Shown here: positions 42,721-50,299 of the stretch, piece after piece
How the letters are laid out: the number at the start of each line of letters is the position of its first letter
Position numbering within the stretch: position 1 is the first letter of the stretch
Assembly (NCBI RefSeq): GCF_026460945.1
Contig: NZ_JAOVZV010000014.1
Location: forward strand, 1-64,000
Direction: 5' to 3'
Length of the DNA: 64,000 nucleotides
Source of the DNA: Chryseobacterium luquanense
GTDB taxonomy: Bacteria; Bacteroidota; Bacteroidia; Flavobacteriales; Weeksellaceae
Notes under the pieces: model-generated
Databases searched by the model: none
Seen by the model: the letters and a program-made list of their open reading frames with translations, nothing else
What the model was told of the DNA's origin: nothing
Translations under genes and position numbers: made by a program

Positions 42721-45700
42721 ATGAGCGAAGGACTTAAAGCAGTAGCAGACAAAATACTTACTCTTACGAATAAGGGCCTTGATATTATTCAGGAAATATA
42801 TCCCCAGGCAACACCAAAAAAAAATTTTAGAATCCGTGAAGACGATCAGAACGCTTCATGTTCTGTTTATGATAGCGTCGGCGGAACCGAATTGGATAGA
42901 TATAGAATAAATGATTTTGCTGGAGATGTAAAGACCCAGGATTGTTTTGGGCTTTGGGCGATGGAAAACAATTGTGACTATTGGGAAGCAATTGTTGAGA
43001 TAGCAAAAAAAATTCAATCAGAAAAAGGTGAGATCCTGCTTCACAGCAAAACGGAAATCTACAAATACGATTATACAGAATGGCCGGCTGCTGAATCTCC
43101 TGTAGAACTTAATGAGGACGGATTCTTTTATGTTGTGAGAGATATGGAAGAATTGGATTTTAAAATTTTAGGACCAGAAGTTTCTTTTAAAAATCCTGAA
43201 GGAGTAATTGGCAAAAGAGCTTTAGTAACCAAAGAAGTCACTGAGTATTTTAATTTCACTGCTTTAAAAGAATTTTACACGTTAAGCAAAGATAAAAAGA
43301 AGGTTCAACGATACCGTGAAAATGAGACATTTCCGATCTATGCATTCATTAACAAAAATAAAAAAGGAAAAGAGTGGCTGAAAGTTTACATGCCGAAAGG
43401 CAAGAAATCACTTCAAAAAGATCAAAAAGATTTTCGTTTCCGTCATTTAGGATTCAAAGAATCGAATTTTATTTATGGTTTAGATCAGATCCGGAAAGTA
43501 TATGAGGAGGGCAAAGAAAAGGCATTAGAAGAATATCAGCAAAACGTAATGCAAAGAACTGCTGAAAAGCAGGGCAGACTTTCAAAAGCTGAAAAAAGCA
43601 AACTTCTGGCTGAAGCTGAGTTCAAATTGGAAAGGATTGATATTGTATCCGGCGGAACTGACGGATTTTGTATGCGCGGTTTAGGTGAATTTGTTGTTTT
43701 TAAAAATTCGGAAACAGATACTTTGTCAAAAGAATTAATGGATGAACTCTTTGAAATGGCAGATGAAGTAGTGAATGTCCCGGATATTGATATAACAGGG
43801 AGAAATAAGGGAACTCAATTCGCTTTAGAATATCTTCAGATGAAAACGCTTTGGATTGATGATTACTATTCATCAGGGAATGTGAAGGATTTTAAAAATG
43901 CTGTCACAGTGATGCGTGGTCTATCATATTCAAAACTTGTTAAGAAGGTAAAGAACATGCTTGAAGCGGCTAAACCTGCTCAGTTCTGGGAAGTTTACAT
44001 TAACGAAAAGACAGGAAAAGCAAGTTATGGTTTTCATCATATTTTTGGCTTTTACTTTTTGAAATTAAACGGATTCTGTCGTGTGGATGATGAAAGCAGG
44101 AAAGATGGATTTTATTTTGCCAGGCTTCACAATCATGTCGTAGAAGAGTTAAGGTCTACACAACCGATAAAAGACTTTTTTAAGAACTTTTTACTAGAGC
44201 GCCAGAAAGAAATCGGAATTAGAGCTATTCCTTACGACTTGATAAACTCATTGATTAGTTCGCCAAGAATGTCCGATGGTAATTTGGCTTCACTACATAA
44301 CAGGACTTTAGATTTTGCAGATTATGATCAGACCTCACAGTTTTTTTTCTTTTCCGATAAGATTTGGAAAGTTACTAAGGACGGAACAGACGAAGTGGCG
44401 GCTTTCAAAAATTACGTTTTGAAATCTCAGTTGATCGACGAACTTATTTTTCAAGATACTGAGCACAGGATGAATGTGAAATCATTAAAGATTCACGAAA
44501 ATCAGTTTAAAGTAGATGCTGCAGGAAAGAGAATTTTAGATGAATATAAAAATCCTATTTCGGAAAAGAAACCTTATTTCACAATTAAAACTTTAGGTGT
44601 AGATACTTATGATATTGAAATTCATGAGAAGCATTGTGATTTTCTGAACTACATCATTCAAACTTCAAGAATGTTTTGGGAAGATGAAAAGAGGTTATAT
44701 GCTGACAAGGGATATAATGAAGCTGCCTTTCATGAAAAATCAAGATTTGATATAGCTGGTGAATGGCTAGATCCGGAGCAACAGATGGAACAAAAGGCTC
44801 ACTGCATCAATAAAATTTTCACAATTGGTTACATGCTTCACCGTTTCAAAGACCGTTCCCGTCCTTGGATTCCTTTCGCCGTTGATAATGCTGTTACTGA
44901 AGATAAAGCAGCTGAAGGTGGCTCCGGAAAAGGTTTGTTTTTTTCTGCCTTTAATTACATGCTGAATCAACATATAGTTAACGGTAAAGATGATATTGAG
45001 AATGATCGATTTTGGTTAGAGAATGTGACTGAGCATACCGATTTAATATTTATTGATGACGTTAAGCGAGGTTTCTCACTTGAATTTGTATATCAAATAT
45101 CAACCGGAAACTTAGCTGTAAATACAAAGTTCCAAACGAAGTCGAGTATCAAATATAAAGACTCGGGAAAGTTGGCGGTTGCTTCTAATTATTCGATTAG
45201 AGATATGAACGGATCTTCGTTACGTAGAAGGTTATTACTTGCTTTTTCAGACTATTATCACTCGAAAAATGAAAAGAGATCTGAGCATACTCCAACTAAT
45301 GATTTTGGATATCAGCTTTTTTCCGGATGGGATGATCATCAGTGGGGAATGTTTGTGAATTTCATGTGCCAATGTCTTTCATTTTATCTCAGCTGCAGCA
45401 ACAAGATTGAAGCTCCGGATGGAAATGTTTTGAAAAGAACCTGGCTTGCTGAAATGGGAGAGCAGTTTGAACCTTGGGCTAATGATTATTTTGCCAATAA
45501 GATTGATGAATATTTGGTTAAAACATATGTAGAGCGGGACTTTAAAAAATATGCGGAAAAAAACAATTTCAAATTTGCTGCAAGTTTAACTCCAAATAGT
45601 TTTAAGAAGAAATTAGATGCCTGGTGTAAGTACTATGAGTATGATCTTGAGGATCGAAAAAATATCAACATTCTTCCTTATGATGAAAACGGCCGTGCAG

Positions 45701-45828
45701 AATTAAATGCTGATGGTAAGCATAAAAAAATATCAAAAGAGCATATCCGGATAACAAAGAGAGAAGACGTTGCCGAAAAGCTTCAGCGTGAATTAGATGA
45801 ATTGTCAAATACAGATCCTTATCAATAA
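42721..45828 (+). CDS. Phage primase-helicase (SF3-like)
   Basis: At 1035 residues this is the main replication protein of the prophage. The N-terminus ('ATPKKNFRIREDDQNASCSVYD', 'DFAGDVKTQDCFGLWAMENNCDYWEAIVEIAKK') has the pattern of primase CHC2-like front domains that have lost zinc ligands. Middle segments such as IVSGGTDGFCMRGLG and 'ELMDELFEMADEVVNVPDIDITGRNKG' fit a TOPRIM fold. The C-terminal part is a P-loop helicase: GGSGKG at residues 733-738, FIDDV as Walker B near 778, and a sensor segment KLAVASNYS. It would unwind and prime phage DNA. Its last base is shared with the next start codon. Confidence 0.78.
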   Translation: MSEGLKAVADKILTLTNKGLDIIQEIYPQATPKKNFRIREDDQNASCSVYDSVGGTELDRYRINDFAGDVKTQDCFGLWAMENNCDYWEAIVEIAKKIQSEKGEILLHSKTEIYKYDYTEWPAAESPVELNEDGFFYVVRDMEELDFKILGPEVSFKNPEGVIGKRALVTKEVTEYFNFTALKEFYTLSKDKKKVQRYRENETFPIYAFINKNKKGKEWLKVYMPKGKKSLQKDQKDFRFRHLGFKESNFIYGLDQIRKVYEEGKEKALEEYQQNVMQRTAEKQGRLSKAEKSKLLAEAEFKLERIDIVSGGTDGFCMRGLGEFVVFKNSETDTLSKELMDELFEMADEVVNVPDIDITGRNKGTQFALEYLQMKTLWIDDYYSSGNVKDFKNAVTVMRGLSYSKLVKKVKNMLEAAKPAQFWEVYINEKTGKASYGFHHIFGFYFLKLNGFCRVDDESRKDGFYFARLHNHVVEELRSTQPIKDFFKNFLLERQKEIGIRAIPYDLINSLISSPRMSDGNLASLHNRTLDFADYDQTSQFFFFSDKIWKVTKDGTDEVAAFKNYVLKSQLIDELIFQDTEHRMNVKSLKIHENQFKVDAAGKRILDEYKNPISEKKPYFTIKTLGVDTYDIEIHEKHCDFLNYIIQTSRMFWEDEKRLYADKGYNEAAFHEKSRFDIAGEWLDPEQQMEQKAHCINKIFTIGYMLHRFKDRSRPWIPFAVDNAVTEDKAAEGGSGKGLFFSAFNYMLNQHIVNGKDDIENDRFWLENVTEHTDLIFIDDVKRGFSLEFVYQISTGNLAVNTKFQTKSSIKYKDSGKLAVASNYSIRDMNGSSLRRRLLLAFSDYYHSKNEKRSEHTPTNDFGYQLFSGWDDHQWGMFVNFMCQCLSFYLSCSNKIEAPDGNVLKRTWLAEMGEQFEPWANDYFANKIDEYLVKTYVERDFKKYAEKNNFKFAASLTPNSFKKKLDAWCKYYEYDLEDRKNINILPYDENGRAELNADGKHKKISKEHIRITKREDVAEKLQRELDELSNTDPYQ

Positions 45829-46193
45829 TGGAAACAAAATATGCCTCATTTCCACCATTTAAAAAAGAATTAAAAGAACATTTTGGCTATCTAAGTTTTA
45901 ATGTCACACTTATTAATCTAGATGTTATAGGCATTAGGCTTCTTGGGAAATTTAAAGATGAAGTTGTTGTAATAATTTTCAGAGGCGCTGCCAAGACAGG
46001 ATTTATGTATGAAGGTTCAGCTCTAACTGAAGAACAAGTTATCAAGGTTTACAAAGATGTTCCTGAGTGCTTTAATGATTTGACTTCTTACGAAGAAAAA
46101 TTTGCCGGAAGGTTGGAGGTTCTTGCACCTCAAAAAGATAATTATGTTTTTATAAATGAAATGGAAATAGTAAGAAAAATAAAACCCATATGA
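45828..46193 (+). CDS. Prophage hypothetical protein
   Basis: A 121-residue soluble protein, translationally coupled to the primase (TAATG) and overlapping the following gene by four bases. Alternating beta strands ('HFGYLSFNVTLINLDVIGIRLLGKFKDEVVVIIFRG') and an acidic end. Not recognised; the coupling suggests a replication-related role. Confidence 0.55.
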   Translation: METKYASFPPFKKELKEHFGYLSFNVTLINLDVIGIRLLGKFKDEVVVIIFRGAAKTGFMYEGSALTEEQVIKVYKDVPECFNDLTSYEEKFAGRLEVLAPQKDNYVFINEMEIVRKIKPI

Positions 46194-46414
46194 AAGCATC
46201 CGAAAAATCCAAACCAGAATACTCTGAAAAAATGATGATTGGTTTGATCAGAGAAACCAAAACGATTGATGACCTAACGAATCTCTGCAAGCTGTTGAGA
46301 GCCGTGGAAAAACAGAATGACCTAGTAATTACTTATAAAATGAACAAAGAAGTCCGGTTGCAGCAGCAGACTATAATCTACGGCGGTGATATTCTGGGCG
46401 ATAAAACAACTTAA
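46190..46414 (+). CDS. Prophage small hypothetical protein
   Basis: A 74-residue helical protein ('DDLTNLCKLLRAVEKQNDLVITYKMNKEVRLQQQTIIYGGD') within the densely packed early operon. No function recognised. Confidence 0.5.
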   Translation: MKASEKSKPEYSEKMMIGLIRETKTIDDLTNLCKLLRAVEKQNDLVITYKMNKEVRLQQQTIIYGGDILGDKTT

Positions 46415-46417
46415 ATA

Positions 46418-46636
46418 ATGATATTGTTTATCTGGGGAAAAGAACGAAGAGCGGTGCAGCTCGCAAAAAAGATTATTGATCAAAACTCCAAAATTAAAAT
46501 ACTGCACGAAGAGTTAGACATTATTCCGAGAACCGGTAAAACTACCAAAGTTTTCTTTCTTGAAAACGAGATCCGGAAAGTGAAATCTGAAAGACAAAAA
46601 AATATCGATGAGCTTACAACGATTAATCCTTATTGA
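46418..46636 (+). CDS. Prophage small hypothetical protein
   Basis: A 72-residue basic protein, three bases after the previous stop and overlapping the next start. 'AVQLAKKIIDQNSKIKILHEEL' suggests a helix pair. No function recognised. Confidence 0.48.
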   Translation: MILFIWGKERRAVQLAKKIIDQNSKIKILHEELDIIPRTGKTTKVFFLENEIRKVKSERQKNIDELTTINPY

Positions 46637-46827
46637 TGATGAGCAAAGAAGTTTTAAGTCTCATCATAGAATCTTCCGGAAGATCCATCAAACAATTTGC
46701 TGATGATATTGGGGTTAAGTATGACACAGTAAATAAATGGCTAACCGGATATAAAAAACCGTCGCCACAGAATCAGGAATTGATCAGAAGTAAATTCAAA
46801 AAACAAATTGCAAAACTTTATAAATAA
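46633..46827 (+). CDS. Small XRE-type HTH protein
   Basis: The 64-residue protein is almost only a helix-turn-helix: 'SSGRSIKQFADDIGVKYDTVNKWLTGYKKPSPQNQELI'. It could be a Cro-like regulator or excisionase-like factor. Three Met codons at the start leave the exact N-terminus open. It overlaps the preceding gene by four bases. Confidence 0.68.
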   Translation: MMMSKEVLSLIIESSGRSIKQFADDIGVKYDTVNKWLTGYKKPSPQNQELIRSKFKKQIAKLYK

Positions 46828-46845
46828 TTAAAAAACAACAACACT

Positions 46846-47082
46846 ATGTTCACGATTAAAGATTTAAAAAAGATAATTGAATCCCTCCCGGATGATATGC
46901 CGGTTGGATTACTTGATACCACAACAGATGATACTGACGACATGAACTATTCTTTATCAGATGAGAATTTCATGATAGAAGATTGTTACAGTTCCGCTCA
47001 GTCTGATGAAGAATACGGAAATCCCTTATGCAAGATGTTATTCATCACATTTGAAAATTCTTTAAATGAAGATCCAATTTAA
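46846..47082 (+). CDS. Prophage small acidic protein
   Basis: A 78-residue, very acidic protein (LLDTTTDDTDDMNYSLSDEN) starting 'MFTIKDLKKIIESLPDDMPVGL'. This start pattern is seen in many small phage proteins of unknown function. Its acidity would fit a DNA mimic, but nothing else supports this. Confidence 0.52.
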   Translation: MFTIKDLKKIIESLPDDMPVGLLDTTTDDTDDMNYSLSDENFMIEDCYSSAQSDEEYGNPLCKMLFITFENSLNEDPI

Positions 47083-47094
47083 AAATCTCACAGG

Positions 47095-47703
47095 ATGAAA
47101 ACAAAACCAATATTATTTTCAACCGATATGGTTCAAGCGAACTTAGACGGACGAAAAACAAACACCAGAAGAATTATTGATGAAAAGCATTACGGTTTTT
47201 TGGAATATGCTTTTAAAAATAAAAAGAATCTAGTGGATTGGATATCCAAAAACGCAAAATATCAAATGGAAGATGTTCTCTGGGTTAGAGAAACTTTTCA
47301 GCAGACAATAATGACTAAATCAGGAAATAAGGCGTTTTTATTTAAAGCAGATCTTGATTTGTTTGATCCTGAAATTGTTTCTTGGTCACCATCTATTCAT
47401 ATGCCAAAAGAAGCCGCAAGAATGTTTTTAAAAATTCTCAATGTAAGAGTTGAGCGGGTTCAAGATATATCAAATGAAGATGCAATAGCAGAAGGAATAG
47501 AGTATATAGGTGACATAAGAGATTCTGCTATTTTCAGAAATTATATGCGCCCTGGTAAAGAAAAACAATTTGATTATGGTTTTCCTCACAATTCATTTTC
47601 TAGTTTGTGGGAAAAAATAAACGGTAAGGCGTCTTGGAAGCAAAATCCATTTGTTTGGGTTTATGAATATCAAATAATCGAAAAACCTGAAAACTTTATT
47701 TAG
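47095..47703 (+). CDS. ASCH-like phage protein
   Basis: The 202-residue protein begins KPILFSTDMVQANLDGRKTNTRRI. The 'PILFST.MV.A.L.GRKT.TRR' start is typical of a widespread phage/ASCH-domain family. 'DVLWVRETFQ' and 'NVRVERVQDISNEDAIAEGI' further match the fold. ASCH domains are thought to bind RNA or nucleosides; the role in phages is not established. It is followed directly by the next gene. Confidence 0.72.
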   Translation: MKTKPILFSTDMVQANLDGRKTNTRRIIDEKHYGFLEYAFKNKKNLVDWISKNAKYQMEDVLWVRETFQQTIMTKSGNKAFLFKADLDLFDPEIVSWSPSIHMPKEAARMFLKILNVRVERVQDISNEDAIAEGIEYIGDIRDSAIFRNYMRPGKEKQFDYGFPHNSFSSLWEKINGKASWKQNPFVWVYEYQIIEKPENFI

Positions 47704-48144
47704 ATGGAAGTTGTTAGAATTGCTGCTGACTTGGAGCAAGATTTCATCATTGACCTGGTGGATGAAGTAGAAGTTTTCAATCATTCTAGAAAAACTTTTT
47801 CGAAGTGTGAATATTGGGGATGGAATAATGAAGGTGAAAATGGTCGTGCATTTTACGATTTCGGATTAATTGGAGATTTTCATTTTGATATTTACAGGGA
47901 TAAAATGGAATTCTATTATGGAGATACACCGCACTATGGAATACAAGGATGGGAAGGCACTGAACTTATTTTTCTTCCAGTTGGATCTTCTTTGCCAGAG
48001 GATTTTTTAACCTTTGGTCACTTGGATTTTACTCAGACTTTTGAACGTCCTAAAACTTTAAAAGATTTCATTGACTCAGTAAAGCAATTTTATGAAAGGC
48101 TGGGTCATCACAAAGAATATTTAATTAAAACTTGCTTAAAATGA
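47704..48144 (+). CDS. Prophage hypothetical protein
   Basis: A 146-residue acidic and aromatic-rich protein ('WGWNNEGENGRAFYDFGLIGDFHFDIYRDKMEFYYGD'). It starts immediately after the ASCH-like gene and overlaps the next by 13 bases. Not recognised. Confidence 0.52.
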   Translation: MEVVRIAADLEQDFIIDLVDEVEVFNHSRKTFSKCEYWGWNNEGENGRAFYDFGLIGDFHFDIYRDKMEFYYGDTPHYGIQGWEGTELIFLPVGSSLPEDFLTFGHLDFTQTFERPKTLKDFIDSVKQFYERLGHHKEYLIKTCLK

Positions 48145-48563
48145 TAAAGATTCTACGCTCACCAATCAAGTCCTTTTTCTCTTGGATTTTTAGAGAAGAA
48201 CTTAACGATTTGCATTATAGTATTACCGAACATAGAATACTAAAAAAACAATATGAAAAAGAGATCTCCAATGTTACTTCAAATGAAAATCCGGTGAGTA
48301 TTCTTTTTAAGAATTGGGCAGATGGTTTTTTTAAAGATCACCTTCTAAATGTTGAATTATCACTGTCGGTAATTATCGAAGAAATGCGAGATACAAATCC
48401 ATTTTTAAAGTACTGCAGTGTTAAAACCTTTAACGAGAACCTCAAAAGCTATTGTCTAAAAAAAGGTTTTATTCTAAACCCTTACCATAAAGCTCAACCG
48501 GATGGTAGAATTTTAAAAACAATATCCGGGAAAGTGACTGAAATGATTTATATCGAAACTTAA
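48132..48563 (+). CDS. Prophage hypothetical protein with winged-helix-like end
   Basis: A 143-residue protein. The second half ('ADGFFKDHLLNVELSLSVIIEEMRDTNPFLKYCSVKTFNENLKSYCLKKGFILNPY') resembles the C-terminal winged-helix part seen in phage primase-helicases, so it may be a replication accessory. This is a weak, pattern-based suggestion. It ends the main early operon. Confidence 0.5.
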   Translation: MLKMIKILRSPIKSFFSWIFREELNDLHYSITEHRILKKQYEKEISNVTSNENPVSILFKNWADGFFKDHLLNVELSLSVIIEEMRDTNPFLKYCSVKTFNENLKSYCLKKGFILNPYHKAQPDGRILKTISGKVTEMIYIET

Positions 48564-48640
48564 ATAAACATCTCCTGAGAAAATATTTTTTTATGAAGAT
48601 ATCTATTAATAAAAAATTATAATACTATAAATACTTTACT

Positions 48641-48715
48641 ATGAATCAGCTAACACAAAACTTGATTTTAAATAATGTTCCGTTTGATGAATTTATTGAA
48701 GAAGAATCAGAATAA
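48641..48715 (+). CDS. Very small open frame before a terminator
   Basis: MNQLTQNLILNNVPFDEFIEEESE is a 24-codon frame ending 20 bases before a strong terminator. The sequence is amphipathic and acidic. It is plausible as a leader or small regulatory peptide but has no homology support. Confidence 0.3.
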   Translation: MNQLTQNLILNNVPFDEFIEEESE

Positions 48716-48735
48716 TTAATAATCCTCCACAATCC

Positions 48736-48770
48736 AAAATCCCGTCAATTATATTGTCGGGATTTTTTTA
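48736..48770 (+). terminator. Terminator of the early operon
   Basis: AAAATCCCG pairs with CGGGATTTT, extended by CAA/TTG across one mismatch, and a T-tract follows. It ends the transcript of the replication genes. Confidence 0.82.
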
Positions 48771-48844
48771 TGCGTACCCTGGCTATTTAAAACGCTAACT
48801 GTTGAGCATTATGATATGCGTACCCAGGCTATTTGAAACGCTGA
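48770..48844 (+). repeat. Two 29-bp direct repeats, 46 bp apart
   Basis: Both copies read ATGCGTACCC, one variable base, GGCTATTT, one variable base, AAACGCT and then A after one variable base. Three differences occur in 29 positions. Each copy also contains GCGT and ACGC at its ends. They lie directly after the early terminator and before the TTACA cluster. They could be protein-binding iterons, or a recombination or packaging site. Confidence 0.6.
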
Positions 48845-48920
48845 ATTACGAATCTTAATTTCCTGGTCTTGGCGACCATCCCTTCCCCTTTCCATCCCTT
48901 GTATATTTTTTAAAATAAAA

Positions 48921-49135
48921 CTGTAATTCTGTAACCTAATAGGAGAAATTGTTGATTTATATATAGTTACACTTTTTTTATTAAATTGTAACTTAAAAAA
49001 GAGTTACAGAAAAAACTGTAATAAAAAAGAGAGTTACAATTATTACAGTTTCAAAAAAAACAGAGTTACAGAAATAAAAAAAAGTAAAGCATTGGGATTC
49101 AATTAAATATAAAAGATTACAGAATTACAAAAAAA
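48921..49135. repeat. Cluster of TTACA/TGTAA motifs (iteron-like, possible origin)
   Basis: Eleven copies of TTACA or its complement occur in about 215 very AT-rich bases, several as GAGTTACAGA. Roughly one would be expected by base composition. Clusters of this kind occur at phage origins and at multi-site regulatory regions. The region has no gene and is placed between the replication operon and the next operon. Confidence 0.5.
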
Positions 49136-49169
49136 AAGCACCTTCAGTATAAACAGTTTTGTCTTTTGT

Positions 49170-49211
49170 TAAACAAAATGTTTACATTTACTAAAGAATT
49201 GTATATTTTTG
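49170..49211 (+). promoter_or_regulatory. Promoter with third repressor operator
   Basis: TAAACAAAATGTTTA (49170-49184) is the reverse complement of the operator at 39364-39378. A -7 element TATTTTTG follows at 49204-49211, just before the ATG at 49219, so the leader is nearly absent. The prophage repressor should therefore also control this operon. Confidence 0.62.
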
Positions 49212-49218
49212 CAGGACA

Positions 49219-49653
49219 ATGAATTACCTAAGAAAAAGTAAGAATCGTTTTGTGTCGAAAGTGGAATTGGTTTCCGCTTTGGATGAAGGATCTTTTCTTA
49301 TAAATCCACCTGATGGATTTACTGAAGAAAATATACCTGTCGAATATAATGGTTTATACTTTACAATCACTTCAATTTCATTGGCTCAAAAATCTAAACC
49401 CAGTAATGCTGGATCAGTATGGACTCCGGAACTTGATTTCAGTTTTCCATATTGGAAAGGATGCGAAGATTTTATTGAGAGGTTTAAATACCTTTCCGAA
49501 ATAAAAATAACCTTGAACACTGGAGAAATTTCCAGACTCAACAAAAACGACATTTCATTGAATAAGCCTATAGAGCCAACTATTCAAACGAACGTGAGAA
49601 CAATAAATTTTAATGTAGCAATAAATCAAATTCTTCCTTTTAAAATATGGTGA
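49219..49653 (+). CDS. Prophage hypothetical protein, repressor-controlled
   Basis: A 144-residue protein of mixed beta structure ('SVWTPELDFSFPYWKGCEDFIERFKYLSEIKITLNTGEISRLNKNDISLNKPIEP'). Not recognised, though the length and pattern would fit a head-tail or minor structural protein. It overlaps the following gene by seven bases. Confidence 0.55.
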   Translation: MNYLRKSKNRFVSKVELVSALDEGSFLINPPDGFTEENIPVEYNGLYFTITSISLAQKSKPSNAGSVWTPELDFSFPYWKGCEDFIERFKYLSEIKITLNTGEISRLNKNDISLNKPIEPTIQTNVRTINFNVAINQILPFKIW

Positions 49654-50192
49654 AAACAGCTATTGTTCCCTTAACGCTGAGACCTCACCTTGTATTTTTT
49701 CTGATTAAAGAACTCACTGGAAGCAGTAAGAACTTCGCAGGATTCAAGTGTAAAACTCATGATCTGTCTCGGGAGTCCTTGATAGGACGCTTTATTATAG
49801 AAAGACTGGAGAAAATTGATTATCCAATTAAAAGCATTGATAAGTTTAATTTTTTCCTTGAGATAAAAAATCCAACTCGCGCGCGTTTTATAGCCAAAGG
49901 AAATTTTTATAAGATTGAAAATTTAGGTAAAAGTTTTGTTCAACTTCCGGAATTTTACCGTGATGAAGTTAATGATCTAATTGAGCAACAGTTTCGCACA
50001 GCTTTTTACAGCTACATATCCGCCAATTCGGATAATGATGAAACAATTTCAAAAGCGATTTTGAAATTTATTGATAAGTATGATCTCTTTGAGGCGGGAT
50101 TTTCACAGGCGAGTCTCAGGAAATTGTACTACAGAATGAGAGAAGCGGGTGGAGTCTGCGCATCTCTCCAGGGAAAGCTACCAAGAAAATAA
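49647..50192 (+). CDS. Prophage hypothetical protein
   Basis: A 181-residue protein ('LRPHLVFFLIKELTGSSKNFAGFKCKTHDLSRESLIGRFI', 'YYRMREAGGVCASLQGKLPRK'). The last segment looks helical and basic, possibly DNA-binding. No family recognised. It forms a two-gene operon with the preceding gene, ended by a strong terminator. Confidence 0.55.
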   Translation: MVKTAIVPLTLRPHLVFFLIKELTGSSKNFAGFKCKTHDLSRESLIGRFIIERLEKIDYPIKSIDKFNFFLEIKNPTRARFIAKGNFYKIENLGKSFVQLPEFYRDEVNDLIEQQFRTAFYSYISANSDNDETISKAILKFIDKYDLFEAGFSQASLRKLYYRMREAGGVCASLQGKLPRK

Positions 50193-50218
50193 TTTTTTTT
50201 CATCATATAGTGTTTTTT

Positions 50219-50240
50219 GCCACCTTCGGGTGGTTTTTTT
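50219..50240 (+). terminator. Terminator with TTCG tetraloop
   Basis: CCACC pairs with GGTGG around the very stable loop TTCG and is followed by seven T. The late promoter motif follows within a few bases. Confidence 0.85.
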
Positions 50241-50242
50241 GT

Positions 50243-50280
50243 GCGTCACAATATTTTTATGATGTTTTCTGAAATTTTGC
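50243..50280 (+). promoter_or_regulatory. Conserved phage promoter motif, copy 1
   Basis: GCGTCACAA, exactly 24 bases, then TTTGC. The same arrangement occurs at 58520 and 63348, each between a terminator and a structural-gene start. The ATG lies 20 bases after the motif. TTTGC resembles the end of the Bacteroidota -7 box, while GCGTCACAA is not a host -33 element and may be bound by a phage activator. Confidence 0.62.
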
Positions 50281-50299
50281 AGGAAACTAATAACTGAAT

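Noticed and set aside
48770..48844. CRISPR-like repeats
   Set aside because: Only two copies with a 17-base gap, no array and no cas genes.
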